This document shows, piece by piece, positions 44,089-56,099 of a DNA stretch of 64,000 bases (its first letter is position 1; every line of letters starts with the position of its first letter). A program made the translations under genes and the position numbers. Origin of the DNA: Earliella scabrosa (Eukaryota > Basidiomycota > Agaricomycetes > Polyporales > Polyporaceae); contig JABYQQ010000003.1 of assembly GCA_022605405.1 (NCBI GenBank), forward strand, positions 2,914,001-2,978,000, in the 5' to 3' direction. Below the pieces are notes generated by a model. It was not told the DNA's origin. It saw only the letters and a list, made by a program, of their open reading frames with translations, and did no database searches.

Positions 44089-46892
44089 ATGGCTTGTCCA
44101 TCCGACAGCAAGGAGCATATTCTCGCGGAAAGCAAAGGCACCAACGGCAAGGCATCGCCCACTGCCAGTGTTCCTACTCACATCAAGCATCGACGCCTTG
44201 GTGTCTGGGACTTCTACGAGGAGGTTGAGCCTCCCCTCCCTTGGATCGCTACCGCGCCACTCCTCGACAAATGCAACGAGCTGCTTGAATGCTGGCCATA
44301 TGTCTTACGGATGCTCCGGGACGTGTTCACCATTCCTGGGTGTTCTACGTTGGTGCTCGTCTATGCGATCACTGAGCTAGGTCTGGCGCTCACTCCGGCA
44401 GTCACTATCTGGTACGTAATTGTGGGTGCCACTGTGATCATAGCCGCTCATTATACGACACGCTCCAGGCTCAACGGGCAACTTCTCCACGTAGTAAGCT
44501 CCATTTGATGCGACAGTGATCCTTCACCAATTGCTGAGACGCTGCTGTAGACACAGGTTGCGATAGAATCGCGCACAGTGAACAGAGAACGCCTCCTGCA
44601 TATCACATTGGGAAGAGTCGCGTGTTCCATCGCTTCCTATCTCTTGCGTCGGGTCCAGCGACGCGCGGAACTCCCGCTGAACGGACGCATCCGCCGATGG
44701 TGGGCCGTACATTCGTTCCGCGCGAACGCGCGCCTCGACGTCCCCACGTACCAGCAAGGGCATGTCCAGCGTCAGCTCGCGGACACGTCGGACGGGTACA
44801 GAGGTCAAACTGTCATGTGGGAGACCCTGGAGCTCGCCACAGACATCTTCAGCACCTTCGCACAGCTGATTGCACAGCTGATTGTCCTGTTCCAAGTGTT
44901 GCGCGTGCAGAGGGACGGTGTTCTTCTCGGCGTGCTCACGCTGCTCACCGAGTCGCTGTACTGGCTCTCTCGTGCGAATGCGATGAGACCCATGCGGGGT
45001 GAGTCCAGACAGAGCTCTATCATGCTGTTGTCCGCTCTGCTTACCCGTCACAGTGTGGATCGCTACCACTTTTAACAAGGAATACTTGAGGATGCAGGGA
45101 TGGAAACGAGTTGTTCGATCCACAGAGCATCGGCAGGAGTTTGTGGCCGGTAACCTCGCTGAGCATGCCACGTCAGGTAAGCCTCTGGCCGACTCCCACC
45201 AGATGCTGTCTATCCCTGACATCCTCTCTCGAACACAAGAGTTCAAAAAGGCGTCAGAGCGGGTAGGAGACCAAGATGGCGATTGGGACGAGGTGGAAGA
45301 AATGATAGACTTCTACGGCCACTTCTGGCACACAATGTACCAACCCCTCACCCATCTCCCGCAAGTACGTGCGGGTCTTGTAGCCCCTCTTTGTTCGAGC
45401 TCTCATCTCTCCGCAGATCATCTTTACACTCCGCGCTGCGCGGTACCCAGCAAGTATCCCCGTCTCTCTGGCGTCCCTCAACCTCGTACAAGATGCGGCA
45501 ACTAAGTTTGCTTGGTCGATCTACGAAATCTTTCACAGGGCTCGGTCCGTGGAGCGCAATCTCTCCGCTGTGCGCAAGGTCTACGAAGTGGTCAACATAC
45601 CCAACTTGGTTCCGGATGGAACGGTTCCATTTCCCGAGGATTCCGCCCAGATCCGATCGGGAATCTCTCTCGAGTTCAGGTTTGTGATGATACTACACGT
45701 CTGTTTCGAACGTAAACGCTCATGACGACGCGATTGCACAGAAACGTGTCCTTCAAGTATCCGGAGGCAACGAAGTACGCTCTGCGCAACATATCGTTCA
45801 CCCTCGATGCTGGACAACTCTGCGTGAGCACGCAACGGAGTAAGTGCTTCATGAATACTGGGTCACTAACCGTCCCGCGCAGGTCATTGTGGGCGCAAAC
45901 GGGTCAGGAAAGAGCACTATCCTCAAGCTCGTCACGCGCATCTACGACCCGCAAGAAGGGCAGATCCTTCTCGGCGGACACGACGTCCGCACGCTGAGGC
46001 TACACGATCTCCGACAATCCATCTCCGTGCTCTTCCAAGACTACACCCTCTTCCCGTTGTCCGTAAGTCACCCGCACCCACCCGCCGCATTTGTCCGACT
46101 GATCGCTCGTCCGCGCACCAGATCCGGGACAACATCGCCCTCGGCGATCCCGCAACAGCGGACGACGACGACCGCGTGCGCCTCGCCGCGCGCCTGGCGG
46201 GTGCAGAAGAGCTGGTGGACAAGCTCCCTGACGGCTTCGACACGTTCCTCGAGCGACCAGTGAGCGACGAGTACTCGAGCGTGGCGGAGGGGACGAAGAC
46301 GCTCATGGGTCGGGTCGTCAACTACGACTCGCTGCGGGAGGCGGCGGGGATCAAGAAGTGGACGAGCTCCAGTCTGAGCGGCGGGCAGATGCAGCGGCTG
46401 GCGGTGTGAGTGCTGCTCTTCACGTTCTCGGTGACGGCCCAGTGCGCTGACCTCGGGTCTCGATGGGGTTCAGCGCACGGACGTTCATGCGCTCTGTGGT
46501 GCAGGAGGATTCGAGTGTGGGCTTGCTGTTGTTCGACGAACCCAGCGCTGCGCTCGATCCTGCGGCCGAACATGGTGAGCTTGTGTTTCGTAGGTATTGT
46601 CTCTGTATCGTACTCATCTGAGAACGTGCAGACCTTTTCGACCGGCTGCGCGCGCTCCGAGGAAGCAAGACAATGGTGTTCTCGTCGCATCGCTTCGGGA
46701 ACCTGACACGACACGCTGACTTGATCATGTGAGTGTATAGCCTACGGGGAATGTGGCTGCGTGAGCTGACTCGGTGATAGGTATATGGACGAGTCGGGTA
46801 TTGTGGAGTCTGGGACGCACAACGAGCTGCTGAAGAAAGAGGGGGAGTACGCCAGGTTGTGGAAATTGCAAGCGAAGGCATTTGTGGAGTAA
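44089..46892 (+). CDS. ABC transporter, membrane-ATPase fusion (copy 2, intact)
   Basis: ATP-driven exporter-type half transporter (membrane domain then ATPase). Twelve exons: 44089-44411, 44469-44493, 44551-44998, 45054-45176, 45240-45364, 45417-45679, 45742-45823, 45883-46062, 46122-46405, 46474-46574, 46632-46728 and 46781-46892, giving 720 residues with all phases matching. The soluble N-terminus ([13 protein letters not shown]) is followed by a membrane domain with hydrophobic helices ([39 protein letters not shown]). The ATPase has Walker [11 protein letters not shown]-loop LFQDYTLFP, signature [13 protein letters not shown], Walker [15 protein letters not shown] and H-loop SSHRFG. A roughly 35-residue insertion precedes the signature. 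Half transporters work as dimers; substrate and membrane are unknown. It is the tandem duplicate of the broken gene at 31539. Confidence 0.92.
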
Positions 46893-47424
46893 CTGACGTT
46901 CCTCTCTCTCACGAAACCGATGCCGAGGCAATTGGAGAAGATGCGCGTATTGGACCACTGTACAAACATATAGGTCATCGTCATCAGATGATGGGAACTT
47001 GTAGATCGCTCACGCGGTGTTGGGAGTTTGTTGCCAGAAGGCAGCTCCACGACCTGTCAAGCCCGAAGGCCCTCGAGACATAAATTTACCGCAAACGAGT
47101 AGTCAGAAATGCGGAATCTGGGCTGACACGTCGACTTCACATAGACATGACCATGATGTCACTCTTGTGAGGCAACGCGCAGCACACCGTCCACTGTGAC
47201 ATACTACCTAGCAACGACTTGAGTCAATCCGACTCAAAATCAAGGAAAGGCCTGGAAGCGGAGGAGAGTGTAAAATGGACTAACCCGTCGCTCGTATCGC
47301 AGGGCAGCAGGATCACGAATACAGGGATTTGTAAGTGTGAAGTTCAATAACTGTGGCTCGACAGCCGTACAGGCACGCATGAGCTCCAGTAAATAATCAT
47401 CTACACGGAACATCAACACGCAGC
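46893..47424. other. intergenic region
   Basis: Convergent 3' flanks of the ABC gene and the F-box pseudogene. No coding signal is seen. Confidence 0.5.
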
Positions 47425-49038
47425 TTACGAGTAACGAAAGGTACCCAGGAGGTAGTCCGGGAGGGAGTACTCCGGCTTGTCATTCGAGCTCACCTCCCAG
47501 TACTCCTCCATCCCCTCCATCCGAGTCTTCCACACATCCCGCATCGTGAATCAGCACAGAGGCGTGTCCAAGGAAACAACCTTAAGCACATCAACGTGGA
47601 GGCGCAGTTGGTCAAGTGCGTCGGATCCAACTGCACGGCCAGCCTGGATAAGCGGTGACCGTTCTGATCCCGGAACGAAACCATGGTAGCAAGTTCCGCC
47701 GCGGAGACGACGGTCAGCCCTGAGAAGCCTGGGACCGCCTGTACGTGCAAAACGCGGAGGCGAGGGCATGGAATGGGGGAGCTGGACAGGACTTTGTATA
47801 AGGTACTTACTGTGTGGGCTGATGCCAGGGCGGATGTTAGGACCGCTGCTCGCCAGCACGGCGCGCAGCTCGACGAGCTGCGGGATGTGTGATAGGATGC
47901 CGTGCCCGAATGCGTAGGTGTTGTGTACGTGGAGGTGGAGCGAATGCGTAGGTGTTATGTACGTGGAGGTGGAGCGAATTGATGTTGGCGAGAGGCAGCA
48001 CTGTGGGGTGCAGCTGCCAGGCCCAGGGGTTTAATCTGGGAGGCGCGCCCATAACATCCTCAATGTACGCCTGTATCCAGAAACCGGAGGTAGAGCCATC
48101 GGCGACGAAGAGAAGCCTGAAGTCGTCTGCTGCAATATCCAAATGTCGAAGAGGGCCAAGCGAGGTAAGGGCTGAAGTTCATAGTGCTCCTCCTGGCCGA
48201 CGAGGATACCATGCATCCGCACGAAGCATTCGCTGGGAAGATCCAAGTATTCCAGCACCTGGAAGGCGAGGTTGGAGTCGCACGTGCTGAAGACGAGAAG
48301 CCGGAGGGCGTTGAGGGAGGCAATGGGGACGTCTTCTCCTCCTAGGAGAGCCCCGACGAAGAGGTGTTGTACACGTGGCGTGTTTGCTAGAAGGCGTATG
48401 ATGTCCGCAGGCTGAGCGCTCGAATAAGGCTCAACCGCAATGTGAAGATGAGTGAGGTTGGGGAATGTGTTTGATGGCATCCCGTCGACGGTAGGAGAGA
48501 GAGCCAAGGCTTTCAGAGCCTCGGTTTCTCCCTGTAAGAGCTGCACCAGAGATACTTTGTCCTGAGGTGAATCGTCATCGAGGTCGTATAGGGATGAGAT
48601 GGTGAGGCATTCGAGACGCGGGGCATGAATGTCCATCAGAGGCATCACAGTATCGGGCGTGAGGAAGGCCTCCAGGTCAAGTCGGCGAAGACGATGATGT
48701 GGGAGGCGTGTGAGGATGTCCAACGGTATCTCAGGGCGCGTCTCGTCAGACTCGTCTGAGGAAGAGGCTCCTGGGATGGATCCAATCGCCAGGAAGATTG
48801 AAACTGGAAGCTCCTGGGATCGCTCGATGAACGCGAACGCCTGATCCGCATTATGGCAGGCAAAGCGTGTCCACAGGTCGGGACTGCTGAGAGCCACCTC
48901 GCGCCAGCGCCGTGAAACGTGCGTCACGCGTAGGAGTGTTCTGCAGCTGGTGAAGCGAAATTTTGGATGTGCGGGAAGGGCAATCTTGACTTCTTCGAGG
49001 GCGAGCTTGAATATGTGGTGCCATATTTCGTAAGGCAT
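47425..49038 (-). pseudogene. F-box protein pseudogene, paralog of the gene at 57774
   Basis: Closely follows the intact paralog from MPYEIWHHIFKLALEE (F-box) through SRRWREVALSSPDLWTRF, LPHHRLRRLDLEAFLTPDTV and TFPNLTHLHIAVEPYSS. At about 48,150 a deletion shifts the frame: LPRLALF runs out where the paralog continues to a THLDIAAS-type motif, and RHLDIAADD resumes in another frame. A 34-bp tandem duplication (47907-47974) adds a second shift. Near 47,555 the PLC|DFEMRDVW junction of the paralog is replaced by a stop. The end (GMEEYWE) and the stop at 47425-47427 are recognisable. The upstream start used by the paralog is also changed. With three independent lesions it is not a functional full-length gene, although a truncated F-box of about 310 residues could still be made. 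Confidence 0.85.
47907..47974. repeat. 34-bp tandem duplication inside the F-box pseudogene
   Basis: Two adjacent 34-base units (47907-47940 and 47941-47974) differ at one position. Because 34 is not a multiple of three, the duplication itself shifts the frame. Confidence 0.85.
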
Positions 49039-50188
49039 TCGATCAATGGGTGCCGTGTAGTCGATGGTATGTATGGTCCTCGTGCACGGTGCGTGGACCG
49101 ATAGACGAGTCGGACGTCAGCTGAGAATGATAAAGCCAAAGTTTGAATGGGTGAGAACAGAAATAAAATCGTCTACGGTCGGGCCAGACACTGTGAATTT
49201 GGCGATGACTGGCGCTGGTCCACAGCCGGGATAGAGTTGGGACAGTGGATTTGGACGACTCGGACCGGTGCTACATGTCTGGCCCGACCGTAGATGACTG
49301 TATATACCATCGGACAGCACGCACATCATCATGACTGTATAGTACGATGGTCAGAACAGGGATACACGATTTTCATCTGAAGACGTACTTTAGCAGTTGC
49401 AGATCATCCGATTCGGAGGTTTGCGCTGCGGTGACTGGCAGGCTCCCGGCAGCATGAAACTCGGTGTCGGACATGATAGTGGCTGAGGAATGGCATTGTG
49501 AGCTCGTCTGCGCTCGATGGCATGAACTGTGAATAACCTACTGGAGCGAAGAGGCCGAAGTGTGCGGATGAAGCTTAAGGTTAGGGGCCGCGGGCTGCGG
49601 CCACCCCCGTATTGGTTTGTTTGACTTTGTTAGAGCGTTGCGAAACAATGTACTGACCCGAAACTTACTTACCTGACTCAACCTCAAAGGCATGATGTTC
49701 AAGAGGATCGCATCCTCATAGTGTTGAACACGCTCCAGTAGGATGGACAACTACAGATAATTATACACGGACAACGCGTGCTCGACGCGCGCCCACACAG
49801 TGGTGTACCATAAAACCTGGCTACAGATGCATGTGTATGGATCGTCGTCGGAGGCGAGTGATGATGGAGGTATGTATGCTAAGTATCGAGCAAGAGTGCA
49901 AAGTCGAGAGCTAGTATAACGTGTGATGCGAAGAGAGGAGGAGATGTGCGTGCAGTACATGGTGATGTGCGTGCGATGGCGGACGGGAATCGGGATGCGG
50001 GAGACATAGCGATGGAGTGGGGAGGACGCGGCGACGACGCCGATTTGTAACAAGGAAGAGTACGCAGGTGATACACAGCATCATACAAGAGTGCGAGCGG
50101 CAGAACAAACATGGACAACGAATAGATGGACGGAGAGAGAAACAGAAAACAAGTCCAACAAAGAGAGGCGAGTGCGCACCGACTCCTG
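49039..50188. other. intergenic region
   Basis: It contains the MITE-like element at 49172-49294 and the 3' flank of the phosphatase gene. Nothing else is supported. Confidence 0.5.
49172..49294. mobile_element. MITE-like element, 123 bp
   Basis: Perfect 19-bp terminal inverted repeats (49172-49190 and 49276-49294; TCTACGGTCGGGCCAGACA) enclose 85 bases with no coding capacity. No convincing target duplication is visible. It lies upstream of the F-box pseudogene. Confidence 0.6.
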
Positions 50189-53100
50189 CTACTGCGTGGC
50201 AGACGACGCCGGCGGGACCATCGCCAGCCCCTCGCCCGTCCGCTGCCTGCGCTTCAGACTCGGACGCTTCGTGAGCAGCACCCCGCCATCGACGCCCTCC
50301 ATTCGCAGCTCCGTCGGGCTCGCGCTGCGCTTCGACCGTGGCGACGCGACCGTGGCCGGCGACACGACGCCCTCGATGATCGTCTCGATCGCCGTGCTGT
50401 TGCTCCCAGATCCCCCATAGTCCGACTGTGTCGAGCTCGACGCGGACACAGCCGATGGGAGCGCGCCCGCCGCCGCGGACGACGGGCGTGGCACACTGCT
50501 TCCGCGCGCGACTGACGCGGGACGGTCCTTGGACGCGCGCCTGTGCTTCTTCCGCGCCTTGTCAGTCGTCCGCGCGAGCCCCTCCCCCTCGACCGCGCCC
50601 GCCTTCCTCGCCCGCCTCTTCTCCTCGTCGACGACCATCAGCGCGCCCTCGATGATCGCCCGGTGCACGAACACGTACTGCCGCAGGCTCTGGCACAGGC
50701 TCATCCGCTGCTCCCGCATGTCCTCGATCACCCGCCGGATCGGCTCGTCGTACGTCGACAGCAGCGGCGGAGACGCGTCGTCGTGCAGCCTCCGCGGCTC
50801 GCGCAGAGGCGGCGAGCTCTCCCCGCTGTCGGACGCGCCCTTATCTACAGCCTTTGACGTCGACGAGGTGTGCGGCTCGACCGCGGCCACAGCCGAACAC
50901 AACGGGACTTCGACAGCAGCATCGTCCTGGTTCTTGCACGCGTAGTCCGACGACGAGTGCACTTCCGAGCGCCACGTGTTCAGCCGGTGCGCCGCGATAG
51001 ACGGGCGTGGGTTCTGCGCCTCTGGTTCTGCATGACTTGACATCGACGAGAGCAGCGAGACCGTGCGTGCACGCAGATCTTCAGGCGGCAGCGGCGCACT
51101 CTCGCTCGGCGGCGACGGGCTCTTCATCGACAACTTCGCCGTCTGGCCTACCATCGCGCTCGTTGCGCTCTCCGAGTGGCTCGTCGGCGGGCTCGCCGAC
51201 GAACGTGTGCGTGTCCGGGAGGTTGGACCAGAACGCGAACTCGACCGCCGCATCGCATATGAGTCGAACGAGCTCTCTGACGGGTCGTGTTGCCGCTCGG
51301 CCTGGACGTTCGCGACAGGCATCGAGGGCCACGAGTTGAGTGTCGCCCGCCGCACTTCCGCGACGAGCTCCGGGGACGCCTGGAGAAGAGGAGGCGGGAG
51401 CGTGGCGTGCTTCGAGACCACGGGAGGCACAGGTACACGCTCGTCGACGTCCATCGGCGTCGGCTCGGACTGTGCAAACCCGGCAACGGGCACATGGACC
51501 TCGCGGTCGCCGACCGGGACGGCCATCGTCAGGGCTGGGGCCGCACTCTGCTGTGGAGGCGGGCTGGCGCTCGAGTCAACATCCATGGGCTCGGGTGTCT
51601 GACTCACGACGCTCATGCTCCGACTCCTGCTGCGGCTGTTGCTCCTGCTCGCCGTTCCGGACCGTCCTTGAAGGTCAGACGCCGCTTTCGCGTCCGCCGT
51701 CTCCTGATCGACCGCCTCCCTCCGCTTCCGCATCTCCCGCCTGACACCATCGAGCACCGCGTCGACGGCGATGAATCCGCCTGTCCGGCCGACGCCTGCA
51801 GAGCAGTGGAGGAGGACCGGGGCGTTCTCCTGCGCAACAAGTGCAACGCCGGTCAATGGGTCAACTTGATCCATCGTCTTGCCCTTGGCCGCGACGACTG
51901 TGCTTCCGAGCGTAGGCTCAGAGCCTCCGGACTTGCGGTACAGCGGGCCCTCGCCCCACGGCTTCTGGCCAGACGACCGGGACTTCTCGACGGCGTCCTC
52001 GACTTGGCGCATGAGCTCGAGCACGCCTCTCGGATCGTTGGGCACGTTCAGGTCTGGCCACTCGAGGTACTGGAACTGCGTGACGATGCGGGGTGGTGCG
52101 AGAGGGTACGCCGTGTTGGTGAGTTCGAAAACACGCTTGATAGTGGATGGATTCTCCGCGTCAGCCATATCGACGTCTTCGCCCTTGCCCTTCGCTTTGG
52201 GCTTGAGCTTGGGCTTGGGCTGTGGGACGTGCGTACTGAAGAACCCGCCGCTCGTCTCGCGCTCTCGGCGCTGGCGCTCGCGTTCGGGCGTGTCGTTCGT
52301 CTCCAGCAGACGAAGGCGGAGCGTGCCGTACGTGCCTTCGTCCCAGTACTTGCCGCACTTGACCGTCGAGCCTTCGATCTCGCGTGTGAGCATCACAATG
52401 ACGTGCACGTTCTGCTCCCAGCACAGTCTGAGCACGATCAATCAGTGACGGAAATAGAGCATCGAGTGCGAGAGCAACTTACGTCCAGAAGTCCGTGAAT
52501 GTTGTAGGCAGAGGCCCCTGTGTGGCGATGTAGCGCTTCGTCGTACCCAGCGGCTGGACGTAGCTCGCGTTCATGTAGTCGTCGTCGTCCGGCTTCGTCT
52601 TCCGCAGCCGGACCCGCGCGTGCTCAAACGGCCAAATATTGCGATACCTGCCCACGATGAGCACGCGAGTAAAAAGAGAGACGAGCGAGTAAACGTACCT
52701 ATTCTTCGAGCCTTTCTCAAGACCCGCGGTGATGCTAAACGGGAAAGACGCAATCGCTTCTTCACTCGTCTGAGCAGCACTCTTCGAGTCCTCTCCAGGC
52801 TTGATGTCCATACCCACGGTCGGGATCCCGAGAGATCCGCGTACGCCGGACCCTTCGTGTATCACCTTCCCGCTCTCCATGCTGTGTCGCTCCATCACGC
52901 CGAGTAGCCGCTTCTGCTCACCAAGCTCAATCTTGTAGAACTGCAGCTCCAGCGCGCGCGTCAGGTCGTCCGCGTCTGGTGGAGAGTGCGATAGACTCGA
53001 TGACGTCGGGCTGGAGGGGGAGCCCGAGCGCGGTTTAGACAGGCGTGGTATGGGTATCGGCTGTGGAGACGAGGATGGTGAGCGCAGCGTAGAACGCGGG

Positions 53101-56099
53101 ACGGTAGTCGATATCCGCGCTTGGGAGGGCCGAGGTACACTGGGCGTCTGCATGTAGCTTTCGGACACCGCCTTTGACGTCGAAGAAGGGCCCTCAGATG
53201 GCAATACTCCCTGCATGTCGCTCAGACTATCGCTGTCGCTCCCGAGATCGCTCTCGCTGCTGCTGGAAGTGCTGCTGCTGCTCTCGGTGGCATGGCGACT
53301 CTTCCGGGCGATCTGTCGGAGCCACTCGAAGGGCAGCTCACCAACGCGACGTCGAACTCGTCTCGGCAGCTTCAGAGGAATGCCTTCACCATCGGCACTC
53401 TGCGAATCCCTGCTGCGGCTCCCAAGCTCAAGGTTCTGCCGGATGGTGTCGAAGAACGGGTTAAAGGCAACCTGAGAAGATATGTCAGCGTTGGCGGTTG
53501 CGCGTACAATCCAGATCACCAACCTGTCGTCCGGGCACCGAATAACTCGCGCCCCTAGCGTATCCACCGGGATGCGTGTACTGTGGGGACAAAGTGGGCA
53601 TGCTGTAGAGTGGTCCACTGGGCACGGCGGCCTGTGTAGAACCGGCGACTGTCTTCGGGCGGACGAGACCGGGAGGTAGGCGGAGGGTGAACTCTGTCTT
53701 GCCTTGCTTCGAAGGCTTTGCGGGGGCCGGTGCTGTAGGAGCAGACGTGGAGGGCACGGGAAGCCTTGAGAACGGGTCATCAAGCTGAGCCGCCGGGGTG
53801 GGCGGAACCACTTGCATGGGCACAGAGGACGGGAGTTGCATTGTCTGCGGCAAAATAGGCCAATTAGCAACATGAACATGCGCAGATAGATGCAAATCAG
53901 ATTGGCGCAACAGTCGGTGTAAAGGTGCACGGCGGAACGCGCGGGATGGTCACCTCTGCATCTCACGTCGCAGGCGTCAATCGAGCGAACGACCAGACGA
54001 TAGGGGCCGTCTCGCCCGGACAAAGAAACGACACATGAAGAAGGCAAAACGGAGGGGCATCTCAGACATGGCAGTGACAGGTCTGCTCGGGGCAGAGGAA
54101 AAATTGCGTATCGGTCCATCGCCCGCGTTCTCGTCACTTCAACTCGGTTGCTTGGCGAGAACCGCGAAGACCCTACAGCGTCGGCTGAAGCACATCTGTG
54201 CAACGCGAGGCCAATGGGACAAATGAGGGCTCTAGAACCGCTGGGCGTTCAGAGGACCTGTACTCTTACGACGACAAACACGATAAGCACGGATAGAGTT
54301 CGCTCTATCAGTAACCGTGGCATAGCGCGTCAATACGAGTGGCATTCGTGAGGCCTGCCGGCAGCTGATGATTCACGTGTTCGTTTGCATCTGTCTGGCC
54401 TTGGGCCACCCTGTGTGCTTTCCATCCACCTGAAGCCAGTGGCTGGATTGCTGTCCGACCACTGGCACCAGAGTGATACAAGCCATGACGTAAGCGTGAG
54501 CCTTCGGGCCCCCAGCCACTGGTTAACGTTCGGTACGGTGCTGGCCAAGCATCGTGGCGACACCATGCCTCTGACCCAACACAGGGGTAGACCCCGAGTC
54601 TGGTGATTATCTCGCGCCCGTCACTACCTCGCTACCATGACTCCTACCGAATCTGAAGACCTCACCTGTCCGGCTGCCAGGCCCACGCGAAGCTCTGGGG
54701 CTTCCTATACTGCTCATGCCATTGGGCTTCTTGCCCCACTCATCGTTATCAAGGTGAGGATATGCGCATCGTCATGATGACGCGGGAAAGACACAAATGT
54801 AGACACACGGCGCACAACCGTGCGTGAAAGCACGAGCAGAAGGTGTCGAGCGTAGGCAAGGGATTGCTCGGCCGTCTACGAGTTCCCTTTTACAGGCTAC
54901 GCCTGCAAACAAGGGAGCGCAGAGCCGGGCGACCCATTCCCTTGTCTACCCCGATGGACAGGCTCTGACGATGGATGACAATGGAAAGACGAGGACCAGA
55001 CCTGCGCCATCTGACGGACAAGAAGAAAAGGAAGATGAAGAGGAACGTACCCTTGGACGAATAGGGATGGTAGACGCGGACGTGAACGCCGATTGCGGGA
55101 GGTGCTTCGCGCGGAGCACACGACTGGACGTCGGGACCGGCGCCATCTTGCCAGGGCCGAGAGGAGTGGGGTCACCGTCGGTCTCGTGCTCACCTGCGGC
55201 TTCGTCGTCCTCTCCCTCGTCCGCCGGTGGGTTGTAGTCCACCAGCTCGGGATGATCTCTGTGCACCGCGTTGAATCCGCCGCGCAACCAAGCAATCTCC
55301 CTCTCCATCGGGTATCCCTCGCTCCGGAACTTGCGCATGAGCCCGAGGAGGTTGCTCGTTTGCAGATTGGGTGGGAGCATCGCCGAGTCGGCGTCGTACA
55401 CGAGGATCCGCGATGCCTGAGGCCATCTGGAGAACTTCTCCCGAGCAGAGGACGTCGGAAGCATCTCCGCTAACCTTGAGAGCGGAAAGTTCGGGCGCTT
55501 GAGAAGCGTCGACGGAACAGAGAGTGATAGAGCGTTCGGCAAGCGGGCCTGCGCGTACGAGTTCGGAGGTCGGATGTCGAGGATGAGGGCCGACGGATCT
55601 GAGAGGATGGATTGTAAGGAAGAGGCGGGGAGGGCAACAAAGGCTGCCGGGGCAAGCGTAGGGGATGACGAGGATGATGAAGACGCGGAAGACGATGAGA
55701 TGGTCGTCGGAAGTGACTGTGAGAGCGTCATGGGCGGCGGGATCGACGTCGGACGTGAGTCCGGGGCCACGAGCGACATTATTGTCGGCTGGGGCATGGG
55801 CCGCGTTGGGCTGTTGAGGGAGATGAGCGAGGTCGCCTGGCGGGCATAGCGGGCAGAAATGGCAGCCGCGAAGCTGTCGTAAGGATCCTCCGGGTTACCG
55901 GAGTGGGCGGGGAGGGTGTTGGACGCCGTGGTGGGCGACGAGGAGGGCGTAAAACGCGACGAGGAGGATAGTAAACACGACGTTGAGCGTGGTGCCTGCG
56001 ATGAGGACGATGGTGGTCAGGAATCAAGGCGAATGTTACGGAAATGCCGAACACAATTTCCTCCAGCCGTCTCCGAGGTCTAGGCTGCTCTGACGTCAT
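50189..56099 (-). CDS. rhodanese + protein tyrosine phosphatase (Pyp/PTP2-like)
   Basis: Classical tyrosine phosphatase with an N-terminal rhodanese (Cdc25-like) domain, the layout of fungal MAP-kinase phosphatases such as S. pombe Pyp1/Pyp2. Exons: 56040-56099, 55051-55995, 53524-53844, 52699-53471, 52483-52647 and 50189-52427. Rhodanese part: LILDIRPPNSYAQARLPNAL and ILVYDADSAM. PTP part: YRNIWPFEHARVRL, DYMNASYVQPLG, YIATQGPLPTTFTDFWT, the WPD loop EWPDLNVP, the catalytic HCSAGVGRTG and the Q-loop region MREQRMSLCQSLRQY. About 320 extra residues, Ser/Pro-rich, lie between P-loop and Q-loop. Joining the two halves needs a 1.2-kb intron (53845-55050), so two separate genes remain possible. 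The start is uncertain (ATG 56099 or 55797). Confidence 0.8.

Noticed and set aside
52479..54203. 574-codon open frame reading through the phosphatase introns
   Set aside because: Its N-terminal third is in the wrong frame for the conserved regions; spliced exons explain the coding parts better.
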